Positions 9,830 to 17,793 of a DNA stretch of 64,000 nucleotides are shown in pieces. Under the pieces are notes generated by a model, which worked only from the letters and a program-made list of their open reading frames with translations, did not search any database and was not told the origin of the DNA. The stretch is from assembly GCA_021208885.1 (NCBI GenBank), contig JAJOJF010000030.1:115602-179601 (forward strand). Reading direction: 5' to 3'. A program made the translations under genes and the position numbers. This DNA is from Burkholderiaceae bacterium (GTDB lineage Bacteria > Pseudomonadota > Gammaproteobacteria > Burkholderiales > Burkholderiaceae_B). Within the stretch, counting starts at the first letter, position 1. Each line of letters begins with the position of its first letter.

Positions 9830-10603
9830 ATGTCTGCACAAGAACTGGTTCTGACCGAAGAAAACAATGGGATTTTGCTGGTGACGATTAACCGTCCGGA
9901 TGCGCGCAACGCCATTAACTACGACACAGCAGTGCAGCTGGCACATGCCTTTGAGCGTCTGGATGCGGATCCGAACTTGCGCTTGGGTATTTTGACGGGC
10001 GCTGGCAAAGGCTTTAGCGCCGGCATGGACTTGAAAGACTTTGCCAAGTCACGTATTCGCCCAAAAGTAGCCAATCGTGGGTTTGCCGGCTTAAATGAGG
10101 CGCCGCCTGCCAAACCACTGATTGCAGCTGTCGAGGGATTTGCTTTGGCTGGTGGATTTGAAATGGTGTTGGCCTGTGACATGGTGGTGGCTGCCAAAGA
10201 TGCCAAGTTTGGTCTGCCAGAGGTCAAGCGAGGTCTGGTGCCGGGGTCGGGCGGTTTGTTGCGTTTGCCCCGACGGTTGCCTCACCCAGTGGCCATGGAG
10301 ATGATCCTGACCGGTGACATGTTTAGCGCGCAGCGGGCTTATCAGTTTGGGCTTGTCAATGAGCTGACCGAGCCTGGTCAGGCCCTGGCTGGTGCGCTTG
10401 CCCTGGCTGGGCGCATCAGTGAGAATGGACCGTTGGCTGTGCAGGCAGCCAAGAAGATCATCAACGAGTCGCTTGACTGGTCACAAGAGGAAATGTTTGC
10501 CAAGCAAGCGCCACTGATGAAACACATATTTGAATCTGAAGATGCTCGCGAGGGGGCACTGGCGTTTGCCGAGAAACGCAAGCCCGTCTGGCAGGGCAAA
10601 TAG
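9830..10603 (+). CDS. Enoyl-CoA hydratase/isomerase (crotonase family), catalytic glutamates present
   Basis: A 257-residue crotonase-fold protein. The oxyanion-hole loops are GKGFSAGMDL and EGFALAGGFE. Both glutamates used by true enoyl-CoA hydratases are present, in the GGFEMVLACD and FGLPEVKRGLVPGSGG segments, so hydration of a 2-enoyl-CoA is plausible; the exact substrate is not deducible. The ATG at 9830 has a good AGGA ribosome-binding site six to seven bases upstream. A -10-like TATGAT lies at 9759-9764 but no convincing -35 was found. It precedes the fumarase gene by 54 bases on the same strand, so the two may be cotranscribed although they have no obvious shared pathway. Confidence 0.88.
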   Translation: MSAQELVLTEENNGILLVTINRPDARNAINYDTAVQLAHAFERLDADPNLRLGILTGAGKGFSAGMDLKDFAKSRIRPKVANRGFAGLNEAPPAKPLIAAVEGFALAGGFEMVLACDMVVAAKDAKFGLPEVKRGLVPGSGGLLRLPRRLPHPVAMEMILTGDMFSAQRAYQFGLVNELTEPGQALAGALALAGRISENGPLAVQAAKKIINESLDWSQEEMFAKQAPLMKHIFESEDAREGALAFAEKRKPVWQGK

Positions 10604-10657
10604 GTGTAAGTCAGCGTTTCATCTAGTGAGTACATTAATTTTCGAGGACCGCAAACC

Positions 10658-12178
10658 ATGACCGTCATTAAGGAAGAAGACCTGATTGAATCGATTGCTG
10701 ATGCCGTGCAATTCATCAGTTATTACCACCCGGCTGACTACATTGCCCATCTGGCGCGCGCTTATGAGCGTGAGCAGAGCCCGGCAGCCAAAGACGCCAT
10801 GGCGCAGATTCTGACCAACTCCAAGCTCTGTGCGGAAGGTCGTCGTCCCATTTGTCAAGACACTGGCATTGTTAACGTGTTCTTAAAAATCGGCATGGAT
10901 GTCCGGTTTGACACCAAGCTTGGGCTGCAAGAGTTGTGCGATGAGGGCGTGCGTCGTGGCTACCTGAATCCGGACAACCCTTTGCGCGCCTCGGTGCTCG
11001 ACGATCCTTTGTTTGCCCGCAAAAATACCCGAGACAACACACCTTGTATTGTCTCGGTGGAGCTTGTGCCAGGCAATACGGTCGATGTTCAGGTTGCTGC
11101 CAAGGGTGGTGGTTCCGAGAACAAATCCAAGTTTGTGATGCTTAATCCGAGTGATTCTCTGGTGGACTGGGTGCTCAAGACCGTGCCGACCATGGGCGCT
11201 GGCTGGTGTCCGCCTGGCATGTTGGGCATTGGGGTTGGCGGTACAGCTGAGAAGGCCATGTTGATGGCCAAGCAGTCGTTGATGGAAGACCTCGATATGT
11301 ACGAGCTGCTTGAGCGAGGACCGAGCAACAAGCTCGAGGAGTTGCGCATCGAGCTCTACGAAAAAGTCAATGCGCTAGGCATTGGTGCGCAGGGGCTAGG
11401 CGGCTTGACGACTGTGCTTGACGTCAAAATCAAAACCTTCCCAACCCATGCAGCCTCCAAGCCCGTGGCCATGATTCCGAACTGTGCCGCTACCCGTCAC
11501 GCACACTTTGTGCTCGACGGTTCTGGTCCGGCTCATCTGAAGCGTCCCTTGTTGTCAGATTGGCCGGATGTCAAGTGGGCGCCAGACTACCAAGCCTCCA
11601 AGCAAGTAGACTTAAACAAGCTAACCAAGGAAGAAGTGGCGAGTTGGCAGCCTGGGCAGACGTTGTTGCTGTCTGGCAAGATGCTGACTGGCCGTGATGC
11701 AGCGCATAAGCGCATCCAGGACATGTTGGCCAGAGGCGAGTCACTGCCGGTTGATTTCACCAACCGAGTCATCTACTACGTGGGTCCGGTTGATCCCGTG
11801 CGTGAAGAAGTGGTGGGACCAGCGGGCCCGACTACGTCCACCCGCATGGACAAGTTCACCGACATGATGCTTGCCCAAACTGGCCTGATTGCCATGGTGG
11901 GCAAGGCCGAGCGTGGCCCGGTTGCTATTGAAGCGATTCAGAAGCATCAGTCAGCCTATCTCATGGCCGTGGGTGGAGCTGCCTATCTTGTTTCCAAGGC
12001 CATCCGTGGCGCCAAGGTTCTCGCATTTGAAGACCTTGGCATGGAAGCTATCTATGAGTTTGACGTGGTCGACATGCCGGTGACGGTGGCAGTTGATGCC
12101 CGCGGCACCTCGGTGCACCAGACTGGTCCAAAGGAGTGGTCAGCGCGCATTGCTGGCATTCCGGTTGTGCCGGCCTGA
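10658..12178 (+). CDS. fumA: Fumarate hydratase class I (iron-sulfur)
   Basis: Class I fumarase interconverts fumarate and malate in the TCA cycle with an oxygen-sensitive [4Fe-4S] cluster. The 506-residue chain has the alpha-domain segments RRPICQDTG, GGSENKSKFVMLNPSDS and GWCPPGMLGIGVGGTAEKA, then the beta domain with GKMLTGRDAAHKRI, GPTTSTRMD and the terminal VHQTGPKEW. The cluster cysteines lie in CQDTG and PNCAATRH, plus the cysteine of GWCPPG. The ATG follows a GAGGA ribosome-binding site in the region 10643-10647. A strong terminator follows 29 bases after the stop. The symbol could equally be fumB. Confidence 0.96.
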   Translation: MTVIKEEDLIESIADAVQFISYYHPADYIAHLARAYEREQSPAAKDAMAQILTNSKLCAEGRRPICQDTGIVNVFLKIGMDVRFDTKLGLQELCDEGVRRGYLNPDNPLRASVLDDPLFARKNTRDNTPCIVSVELVPGNTVDVQVAAKGGGSENKSKFVMLNPSDSLVDWVLKTVPTMGAGWCPPGMLGIGVGGTAEKAMLMAKQSLMEDLDMYELLERGPSNKLEELRIELYEKVNALGIGAQGLGGLTTVLDVKIKTFPTHAASKPVAMIPNCAATRHAHFVLDGSGPAHLKRPLLSDWPDVKWAPDYQASKQVDLNKLTKEEVASWQPGQTLLLSGKMLTGRDAAHKRIQDMLARGESLPVDFTNRVIYYVGPVDPVREEVVGPAGPTTSTRMDKFTDMMLAQTGLIAMVGKAERGPVAIEAIQKHQSAYLMAVGGAAYLVSKAIRGAKVLAFEDLGMEAIYEFDVVDMPVTVAVDARGTSVHQTGPKEWSARIAGIPVVPA

Positions 12179-12207
12179 ACTGAGCGCTGAGAGATGGTTT
12201 TGTCTTG

Positions 12208-12249
12208 AAAGACTGAAGGCGACATCTTTTGGTGTCGCCTTCAGTCTTT
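12208..12249. terminator. Bidirectional intrinsic terminator between fumarase and CoA-transferase genes
   Basis: A perfect 17-bp inverted repeat (12208-12224 with 12233-12249) and an 8-base loop, followed by TTTT on the plus strand. The arms also begin with AAA and end with TTT, so the hairpin can act in both directions. It lies between the convergent fumarase (stop 12178) and CoA-transferase (stop 12265) genes, where a shared terminator is expected. Confidence 0.92.
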
Positions 12250-12264
12250 TGTCGATCGTATCTG

Positions 12265-13464
12265 CTAGTCCGAGGTCAAACCAAACTCACGCAAAATTTC
12301 CTCCGTGTGCTCGCCAAGCATGGGAGCTGGGCGGCGGTACTGCACTGGTGTATCGGAATATCGAATCGGACTCGCGGTGGTGGGTGATGTTCCAGCCATT
12401 GGGTGAGGGATGTTCTGCCAGAGTTCACGGGCTTTGACCTGAGGGTGATCAAACACCTGATCGATGCTCTGAATCGGGCCGCAGGGCACACCAACTGCTT
12501 CGAGGGCTGAAATCCAGTCATCACGCGTGCGTGTGAGCATGACTTCTTCGATCATCGGGATCAGCGCTTGACGGTTGACGATGCGTCCACTGTTTTTAGC
12601 GAAGCGTTCATCGGTACCCCACGACTCGTGGCCAGCTACTTTGCAAAAGGCACGAAACTGCGAGTCATTGCCAACGGCCAGAATCATGAAACCGTCAGAG
12701 GTTTTAAACACCTGGTAGGGCACCACGTTCTGATGGGCGTTGCCTGCTCGCTTGGGCGCCTTGCCCGAGGTCATGTAGTTAAGGTTCTGGTTCGAGAGCA
12801 TTGCTACATGGCAGTCGAGCAGGGCCAAGTCGATGTGCTGGCCAAGGCCGCTATGGTCACGTTCTCGCAAAGCACCGAGAATGGCGATGACGCCGTACAG
12901 CCCGGTAAACACGTCAGTCACCGCAACACCAGCCTTTTGTGGGCCGCCACCTGGCAAGTCGTCACGCTCTCCAGTGATGCTCATCAAACCGCCCATGCCT
13001 TGAATCATAAAGTCGTAGCCTGGGCGATTGGCAAAAGGCCCAGTCTGTCCAAACCCCGTGATGGAGCAGTAGATTAGCCTGGGCATCTCGTCTTTCAAGC
13101 TTTCGTAATCCAGGCCGTATTGCCTTAAGCCACCGACTTTGAAGTTCTCCAAGAGCACATCACACTGACTTGCAAGCTTGCGCACAATCGCTGCGCCCTC
13201 GGGCGTGGCCAGATCCACTGCGATCGAGCGTTTGTTGCGATTGGTGCTGATGTAGTAGGCCGATTCGCTGGTGTCATTGCCTTGGGCGTCTTTCAGGTAA
13301 GGCGGTCCCCAGGCTCGGGTGTCGTCACCAGTTCCCGGGCGTTCTACCTTGATAACGTCGGCACCAAGATCTGCCAAGGTTTGCGAACAAAAAGGTCCCG
13401 CCAGCACGCGGGACAGATCCAGCACTCGCACACCATCAAGCGGCGCGCGTCTTGAGTTGCTCAT
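12265..13464 (-). CDS. Family III (CaiB/BaiF) CoA-transferase
   Basis: Family III CoA-transferases move CoA between carboxylic acids through aspartyl-CoA and anhydride intermediates. The 399-residue protein starts MSNSRRAPLDGVRVLDLSRV and has the family's LAGPFCSQTLADLGADVIKVE, NRNKRSIAVDL and GLYGVIAILGALRERD blocks. The catalytic aspartate should be the D of GYDFMIQGMGG. ATG at 13464 has an AGGA ribosome-binding site; upstream codons to 13524 overlap the dehydrogenase gene and have no match. It lies 34 bases behind the short-chain dehydrogenase gene, in an operon divergent from the acyl-CoA dehydrogenase genes. The donor and acceptor acids are unknown. Confidence 0.92.
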   Translation of the reverse strand: MSNSRRAPLDGVRVLDLSRVLAGPFCSQTLADLGADVIKVERPGTGDDTRAWGPPYLKDAQGNDTSESAYYISTNRNKRSIAVDLATPEGAAIVRKLASQCDVLLENFKVGGLRQYGLDYESLKDEMPRLIYCSITGFGQTGPFANRPGYDFMIQGMGGLMSITGERDDLPGGGPQKAGVAVTDVFTGLYGVIAILGALRERDHSGLGQHIDLALLDCHVAMLSNQNLNYMTSGKAPKRAGNAHQNVVPYQVFKTSDGFMILAVGNDSQFRAFCKVAGHESWGTDERFAKNSGRIVNRQALIPMIEEVMLTRTRDDWISALEAVGVPCGPIQSIDQVFDHPQVKARELWQNIPHPMAGTSPTTASPIRYSDTPVQYRRPAPMLGEHTEEILREFGLTSD

Positions 13465-13498
13465 AGATGATCCTGATGGTTCTTTGTAAAAGTCTAGC

Positions 13499-14413
13499 TT
13501 AAATCGGATCCCAATCGATCGCATCAGGCGAGCGCTCCAGAGCCATGAAATGGTGTTTCATGGCGGGTGCCGCGATCTCGGCGATCGACTCGGGTGTCCA
13601 GCCCTCGCTCATGTGAACTGATCGGATCGGGCGCGGCTGGCTAAAGAGCATAATCTCGTTGGCACGCACCGCAAAAATCTGGCCATTGACCTCCTTGGCC
13701 TGGTCGCTAGCCAGAAACACAGCCATAGGCGCCACTTTGCCAGCTTCCATTTTTTGAAGCTTGACCACACGCGCCTTTTCCTCTGGCGTGTTGGCTGGGA
13801 TAGAGCTTGTCATGCGGCTCCAGGCAAAGGGTGCAATGCAGTTTGAACGTACGTTATAGCGGTTCATGTCCAGTGCAATCGATTTTGACAAGGCAGCAAT
13901 ACCTAGCTTGGCGGCCGAGTAGTTGGCCTGGCCGAAGTTGCCAATGAGTCCTGAAGTCGAGGTCATGTGCACAAAGGCACCAGACTCTTGTTCGCGGAAG
14001 TAGTTCGCAGCTGCCCGGCTGACGTAGAAGGTGCCGTTTAGGTGCACATTGATGACCTGGTTCCATTCGTCTTCGCTCATTTTGTGGAATACGCGGTCAC
14101 GCAGGTTGCCAGCGTTGTTGACCACAATGTCCACGCGCCCGAAATGCTGCACCGCGGTTTCAATAATGTTGTGGGCGCTTGCTCGTTCAGCCACGCTGTC
14201 TGTATTCGGTACGGCAATGCCTCCTGCTGCCTTGATCTCTTGGGCCACTGTCTGGGCCGGGCCTTCGGTTTTGCCTTCGCCGGTCAGCGCCGCCCCAATG
14301 TCATTGACAACGACTTTAGCGCCAGCGCGCCCCATGGCCAGCGCAATTTCACGGCCAATCCCGCCGCCAGCCCCGGTTACAACCGCCACTTTTCCTGTCA
14401 ACATACCGCTCAT
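13499..14413 (-). CDS. Short-chain dehydrogenase/reductase, likely 3-hydroxyacyl-CoA dehydrogenase
   Basis: A 304-residue SDR. The NAD-binding motif is TGAGGGIG (about residues 11-18), the structural NNAG is present, and the catalytic Ser/Tyr/Lys set is visible in HMTSTSG and YSAAK. The DIGAALTGEGKTEGPAQ insert and the extended C-terminus resemble the dehydrogenase domain of peroxisomal multifunctional enzyme type 2, which oxidises 3-hydroxyacyl-CoA. Three ATG codons lie close together; 14413 is preferred because it is six bases from AAGGAG. With the downstream CoA-transferase and the divergent dehydrogenase and hydratase genes it would supply the 3-hydroxy oxidation step of one beta-oxidation round; this is inference. 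Confidence 0.88.
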   Translation of the reverse strand: MSGMLTGKVAVVTGAGGGIGREIALAMGRAGAKVVVNDIGAALTGEGKTEGPAQTVAQEIKAAGGIAVPNTDSVAERASAHNIIETAVQHFGRVDIVVNNAGNLRDRVFHKMSEDEWNQVINVHLNGTFYVSRAAANYFREQESGAFVHMTSTSGLIGNFGQANYSAAKLGIAALSKSIALDMNRYNVRSNCIAPFAWSRMTSSIPANTPEEKARVVKLQKMEAGKVAPMAVFLASDQAKEVNGQIFAVRANEIMLFSQPRPIRSVHMSEGWTPESIAEIAAPAMKHHFMALERSPDAIDWDPI

Positions 14414-14606
14414 CATCCGCTCCTTGTGGTTCTATGTTTGAGAAAACATCGTCTAATGCACTTATCCTAGCCCGTTGGCGGGCTTGATTTCGTGATCCAT
14501 AGCCTTTAAATGGTGCTCTTTGCGCCTTGCTAATTCCATATTTCGAAATCGGATAGTCCACAGGGCGCGCCGGCTTGGTACATTCCACCTAAAGGAGATC
14601 CGAACC

Positions 14607-15797
14607 ATGGACCTGAGCTGGAACGAGCAAGAGATCGCGTTTCGCGAGCAAGTGCGTGAATTCACAGAAAAAAACCTGCCGACTGATATTCGGGACAAGC
14701 AGATGCATCACCGGCGTCTTGCCAAGGACGATTATGTCCGCTGGCATCGCATTCTGGCCAAACAGGGCTGGGGCGCGCCTAATTGGCCCAAAGAATACGG
14801 TGGCACGGGCTGGAGTGCGGTCGAGCGCCTGTTGTTCGAAATCGAGACTTTCAAAGCTGGTGCACCGCGGCTGCTGTCATTTGGCTTGACCATGATTGGC
14901 CCGGTGCTGATCAAGTTTGGCAACCAGCAGCAAAAAGACCATTACCTGCCACGGATCATCAACATGGATGATTGGTGGTGTCAGGGCTACTCCGAGCCGG
15001 GTTCAGGTTCTGACCTTGCATCGCTGAAGACTCGCGCAGAGCGCGTGGGCGACAAATACATCATCAATGGCCAAAAAACCTGGACCACGCTTGGTCACCA
15101 TGCTGACTGGATGTTCTGCTTGTGCCGCACCGATCCCTCGGTCAAGGCCCAGCGAGGCATCTCGATGATTCTGATTGACATGCGCCAACCTGGCGTGACC
15201 GTGCGTCCGATCAAGACACTTGACGGTGGGGCTGAGGTCAACGAAGTTTGGCTAGAGAATGTCGAGGCGCCTGTTGAAAACCTCGTTGGCCAAGAGAACG
15301 AGGGCTGGACTTATGCGAAGTACTTGCTTGGCCATGAGCGCACTGGCATTGCCGGCATTGGCCACTGTCACCGTGAGTTAAACATCCTAAAGCGCATGGT
15401 CAACGACGCCATGGCCAGTGGCGACTCCCTTAGCCTCGATTCTCGAGTCATGGACCAAGTCAACCAAATCGAAGTGCAAGTGTTGGCGCTTGAAATGCTG
15501 CTTTTGCGCGTGGCGGCTGACAGCACGGCAGGACCCGGCCCCCAGGCCTCGATCCTCAAAATCCGTGGTTCAGAGTTGCAGCAAGAGCTCGCCCGCCTGC
15601 AAATGCAGGTTGCCGGCCCAGACGCTTGGGCATATGACCCGGCCTGGATGCGTCAGGAGAACGATTTCCATGGGCCTGGCGCAGAGTTTGATGTTGGTGC
15701 GGCAGCGACGTATTTCGACAACCGCAAAACCACCATCTATGGCGGCACCAACGAGATCCAGAAGGGGATCATCGTTAAGCACATCATCGGTGTGTAG
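14607..15797 (+). CDS. Acyl-CoA dehydrogenase, large (PimC-like) subunit
   Basis: A 396-residue flavoprotein that would oxidise an acyl-CoA to the 2-enoyl-CoA. It starts MDLSWNEQEIAFREQVREF after a clear AAAGGAG (14591-14597). The middle domain reads CQGYSEPGSGSDLASLKTRA and GQKTWTTLGHHADW, as in pimeloyl-CoA dehydrogenase large subunits. The usual late catalytic Glu (YEGT) is replaced by Gly (YGGTNEIQ), but a Glu is present in LLGHERTG, where isovaleryl-CoA dehydrogenase has its base. The arginine-containing RxxFG FAD motif typical of homomeric enzymes is not seen. The partner subunit follows 31 bases downstream. Confidence 0.92.
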   Translation: MDLSWNEQEIAFREQVREFTEKNLPTDIRDKQMHHRRLAKDDYVRWHRILAKQGWGAPNWPKEYGGTGWSAVERLLFEIETFKAGAPRLLSFGLTMIGPVLIKFGNQQQKDHYLPRIINMDDWWCQGYSEPGSGSDLASLKTRAERVGDKYIINGQKTWTTLGHHADWMFCLCRTDPSVKAQRGISMILIDMRQPGVTVRPIKTLDGGAEVNEVWLENVEAPVENLVGQENEGWTYAKYLLGHERTGIAGIGHCHRELNILKRMVNDAMASGDSLSLDSRVMDQVNQIEVQVLALEMLLLRVAADSTAGPGPQASILKIRGSELQQELARLQMQVAGPDAWAYDPAWMRQENDFHGPGAEFDVGAAATYFDNRKTTIYGGTNEIQKGIIVKHIIGV

Positions 15798-15828
15798 GGC
15801 CAGGTCAGCATACAACACGGGAACAATC

Positions 15829-16947
15829 ATGGATTTCGCATTTTCTGAAGAACAGCGGATGCTCACTGACAGCTTGCAGCGGGTGATGGCTGAACAATGG
15901 AGCTATGACCAGCGACGCGAGCGTTTTGCTCAGGACAAGCTCGACCGTCAGGCATGGCGTCAGCTTGCTGAGCTTGGCGTCACTGGCTTGATGGTGCCGC
16001 AGGATTTTGGTGGATTTGGCGAATCGCCAGCGACGATGTTGGTGGTGCACCAGACGCTAGGCCGTGGCATCGTGAGCGAGCCGGTGATCCCTAGCGCTGT
16101 CATGGCAGTGGCAATTCTTGGCCAGTTTGTTGGCCACGAAGGTGCTGGCCAGTGGCTAGCAGCGCACGCCGAGGGCGAGGCAGTGTTGTCAGTTGCCTGG
16201 CAAGAGGATGGTGAGCGCTACTCGACTGAGCCGTTAACCACGCAACTGCGTGTCCAGGGCGAGGCGCTGGTACTGAAAGGCCGCAAACGCTACGTTTGGC
16301 ACGCCGCTGGGTCAGATGCCATGATCGTGACTGCCAGGCTTGAGGGTGAGATGGTGCTGGTTGTGGTGCCAACCCACGCAGAGGGTGTCACGATGCAAGA
16401 CTTCCCCACGTTTGACCTGTCACGTTGTGCCAACGTGGTGTTTGACGACGTCAAGCTTGAGTCGTCGGCCCTGTTAGCAAAAGGCCAGGCCGCCGAAGCT
16501 GCATTTGCCAAGGGGTTTGATTATGGCGTGACTGCTTTGTGTGCTCATGCCTGCGGAGCCATGCAGTATTTGATAGAAATCACGACCAATTACCTTAAAA
16601 CACGCAAACAGTTCGGTCAGCCGTTGATCAACTTTCAGGTTTTGCAACATCGTCTAGCCGACATGTTGATTGCTCAGGAAATGGCACTGTCCTCGACCTT
16701 TGTGGCGGCTGCTGCGCTATCCGAGAAAGATGATGCACTGCGCAGCAAACGGGTCTCCATGGTCAAGACCGAGGTGGCCAACGCCGCCAGAAAGGTGGGT
16801 GAAGAGGCTGTCCAATTGCATGGCGGCATGGGCGTGACCGACGAGCTCGAGGTGGGGGATTATTTCAAGCGCCTGGTGTACGTTGGCATATTGCTTGGTG
16901 ACAATAATTTTCATCTGGCGCGAGCACAGTCGCTTGCGGCTGTTTGA
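15829..16947 (+). CDS. Acyl-CoA dehydrogenase, small (PimD-like) subunit
   Basis: A 372-residue member of the acyl-CoA dehydrogenase family that probably forms a heterotetramer with the preceding protein. The N-terminus MDFAFSEEQRMLTDSLQRVM and LMVPQDFGGFGES are typical of PimD-like small subunits. It has the FAD-contact motif TRKQFGQPLINFQ and the helix AVQLHGGMGVTDE. Neither catalytic glutamate position is filled: the helix reads FDYGVTALC where a Glu-Arg would be, and the C-terminus lacks the E/GGT motif. The subunit is therefore likely non-catalytic on its own while supplying part of the flavin site. The frame is open further upstream inside the preceding gene, but only the ATG at 15829 matches the family. 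Confidence 0.9.
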   Translation: MDFAFSEEQRMLTDSLQRVMAEQWSYDQRRERFAQDKLDRQAWRQLAELGVTGLMVPQDFGGFGESPATMLVVHQTLGRGIVSEPVIPSAVMAVAILGQFVGHEGAGQWLAAHAEGEAVLSVAWQEDGERYSTEPLTTQLRVQGEALVLKGRKRYVWHAAGSDAMIVTARLEGEMVLVVVPTHAEGVTMQDFPTFDLSRCANVVFDDVKLESSALLAKGQAAEAAFAKGFDYGVTALCAHACGAMQYLIEITTNYLKTRKQFGQPLINFQVLQHRLADMLIAQEMALSSTFVAAAALSEKDDALRSKRVSMVKTEVANAARKVGEEAVQLHGGMGVTDELEVGDYFKRLVYVGILLGDNNFHLARAQSLAAV

Positions 16948-16965
16948 GTCTGAAGTGGAGGCGGA

Positions 16966-17793
16966 ATGACATCCCCCGATTTGAATGCGTGGATAGGGCG
17001 ATCGCAGAGCATTGTCGATGCCATGGATATTGGCCATGCGGCCAGGATTGCGGCCACACTCGGTGGTTCTGCTCCCAAACAGGGCGAGGCACTGCCTCTG
17101 CTGTGGCATTGGTGCTATTTTCTGGAGGGTGCCGCCATGGCCGAGCTCGGCACTGACGGCCACCCGGCCCGAGGCGGGTTTTTGCCGCCGGCAGACAATC
17201 GCAACCGGATGTGGGCCGGTGGCCGTGTGACGTTCGAGGGTGGTTTGCGCGTGGGTGTGCCCGCTGAAAAAACCTCCACAGTCACCAACATCGTAGAAAA
17301 AACTGGCAAGACGGGTTCGTTGCTGTTTGTCACCGTCGAGCACATGGTGGAGCAGGACAACAAGCGTGTCATCCACGAAGAGCAAGACATCGTCTATCGT
17401 GTACCGACACCGCCGAAGCTGCAGGGCACAGAACCAGCACCGGACGCGCAGTGGCGGATGGCAGTCGAACCCTCGCCCGTTTGGCTATTTCGTTATTCGG
17501 CGCTGACGTTTAATGGTCACCGCATTCACTACGATTTTCCCTACGTCACCGAGCAAGAAGGCTATCCGGGGCTGGTGGTGCACGGCCCGCTGATTGCGAC
17601 TTCTATGGTGAAGTCATTTTGCCATGCTCATCCTGATGCGCAGGTCAAACATTTGGCATATAGAGGCTTGCGCCCGTTGATTTGTCCCAAGCCATTTGAA
17701 GCTGCCGGTTGCCTGGTTGAAGAGGGTTTGGCACGGGTTTGGGCAGAGCAGGACGGCACATTGGCTCATCAGGGCGAGATCAGGTTCGAATGA
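16966..17793 (+). CDS. MaoC/HTD2-type enoyl-CoA hydratase (FAS1-like dehydratase domain)
   Basis: A 275-residue double hot-dog protein. The C-terminal half carries the hydratase motif HYDFPYVTEQEGYPGLVVHG, with the Asp and His typical of the HTD2/mesaconyl-C4-CoA hydratase group. The N-terminal half has PLLWHWCYFLE and a GG(R)VTFEGGLRVG strand pair like the FAS1_DH domain. It would hydrate a 2-enoyl-CoA to a 3-hydroxyacyl-CoA after the dehydrogenase step. The ATG follows GTGGAGG by six bases, 18 bases after the small subunit stop, and the stop overlaps the next start. Whether the substrate is a branched or dicarboxylic enoyl-CoA is unknown. Confidence 0.85.
   Translation: MTSPDLNAWIGRSQSIVDAMDIGHAARIAATLGGSAPKQGEALPLLWHWCYFLEGAAMAELGTDGHPARGGFLPPADNRNRMWAGGRVTFEGGLRVGVPAEKTSTVTNIVEKTGKTGSLLFVTVEHMVEQDNKRVIHEEQDIVYRVPTPPKLQGTEPAPDAQWRMAVEPSPVWLFRYSALTFNGHRIHYDFPYVTEQEGYPGLVVHGPLIATSMVKSFCHAHPDAQVKHLAYRGLRPLICPKPFEAAGCLVEEGLARVWAEQDGTLAHQGEIRFE

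Noticed and set aside
16717..17385. 222-codon minus-strand frame across the small subunit and hydratase genes
   Set aside because: It is antisense to two well-supported genes and its translation shows no family features.
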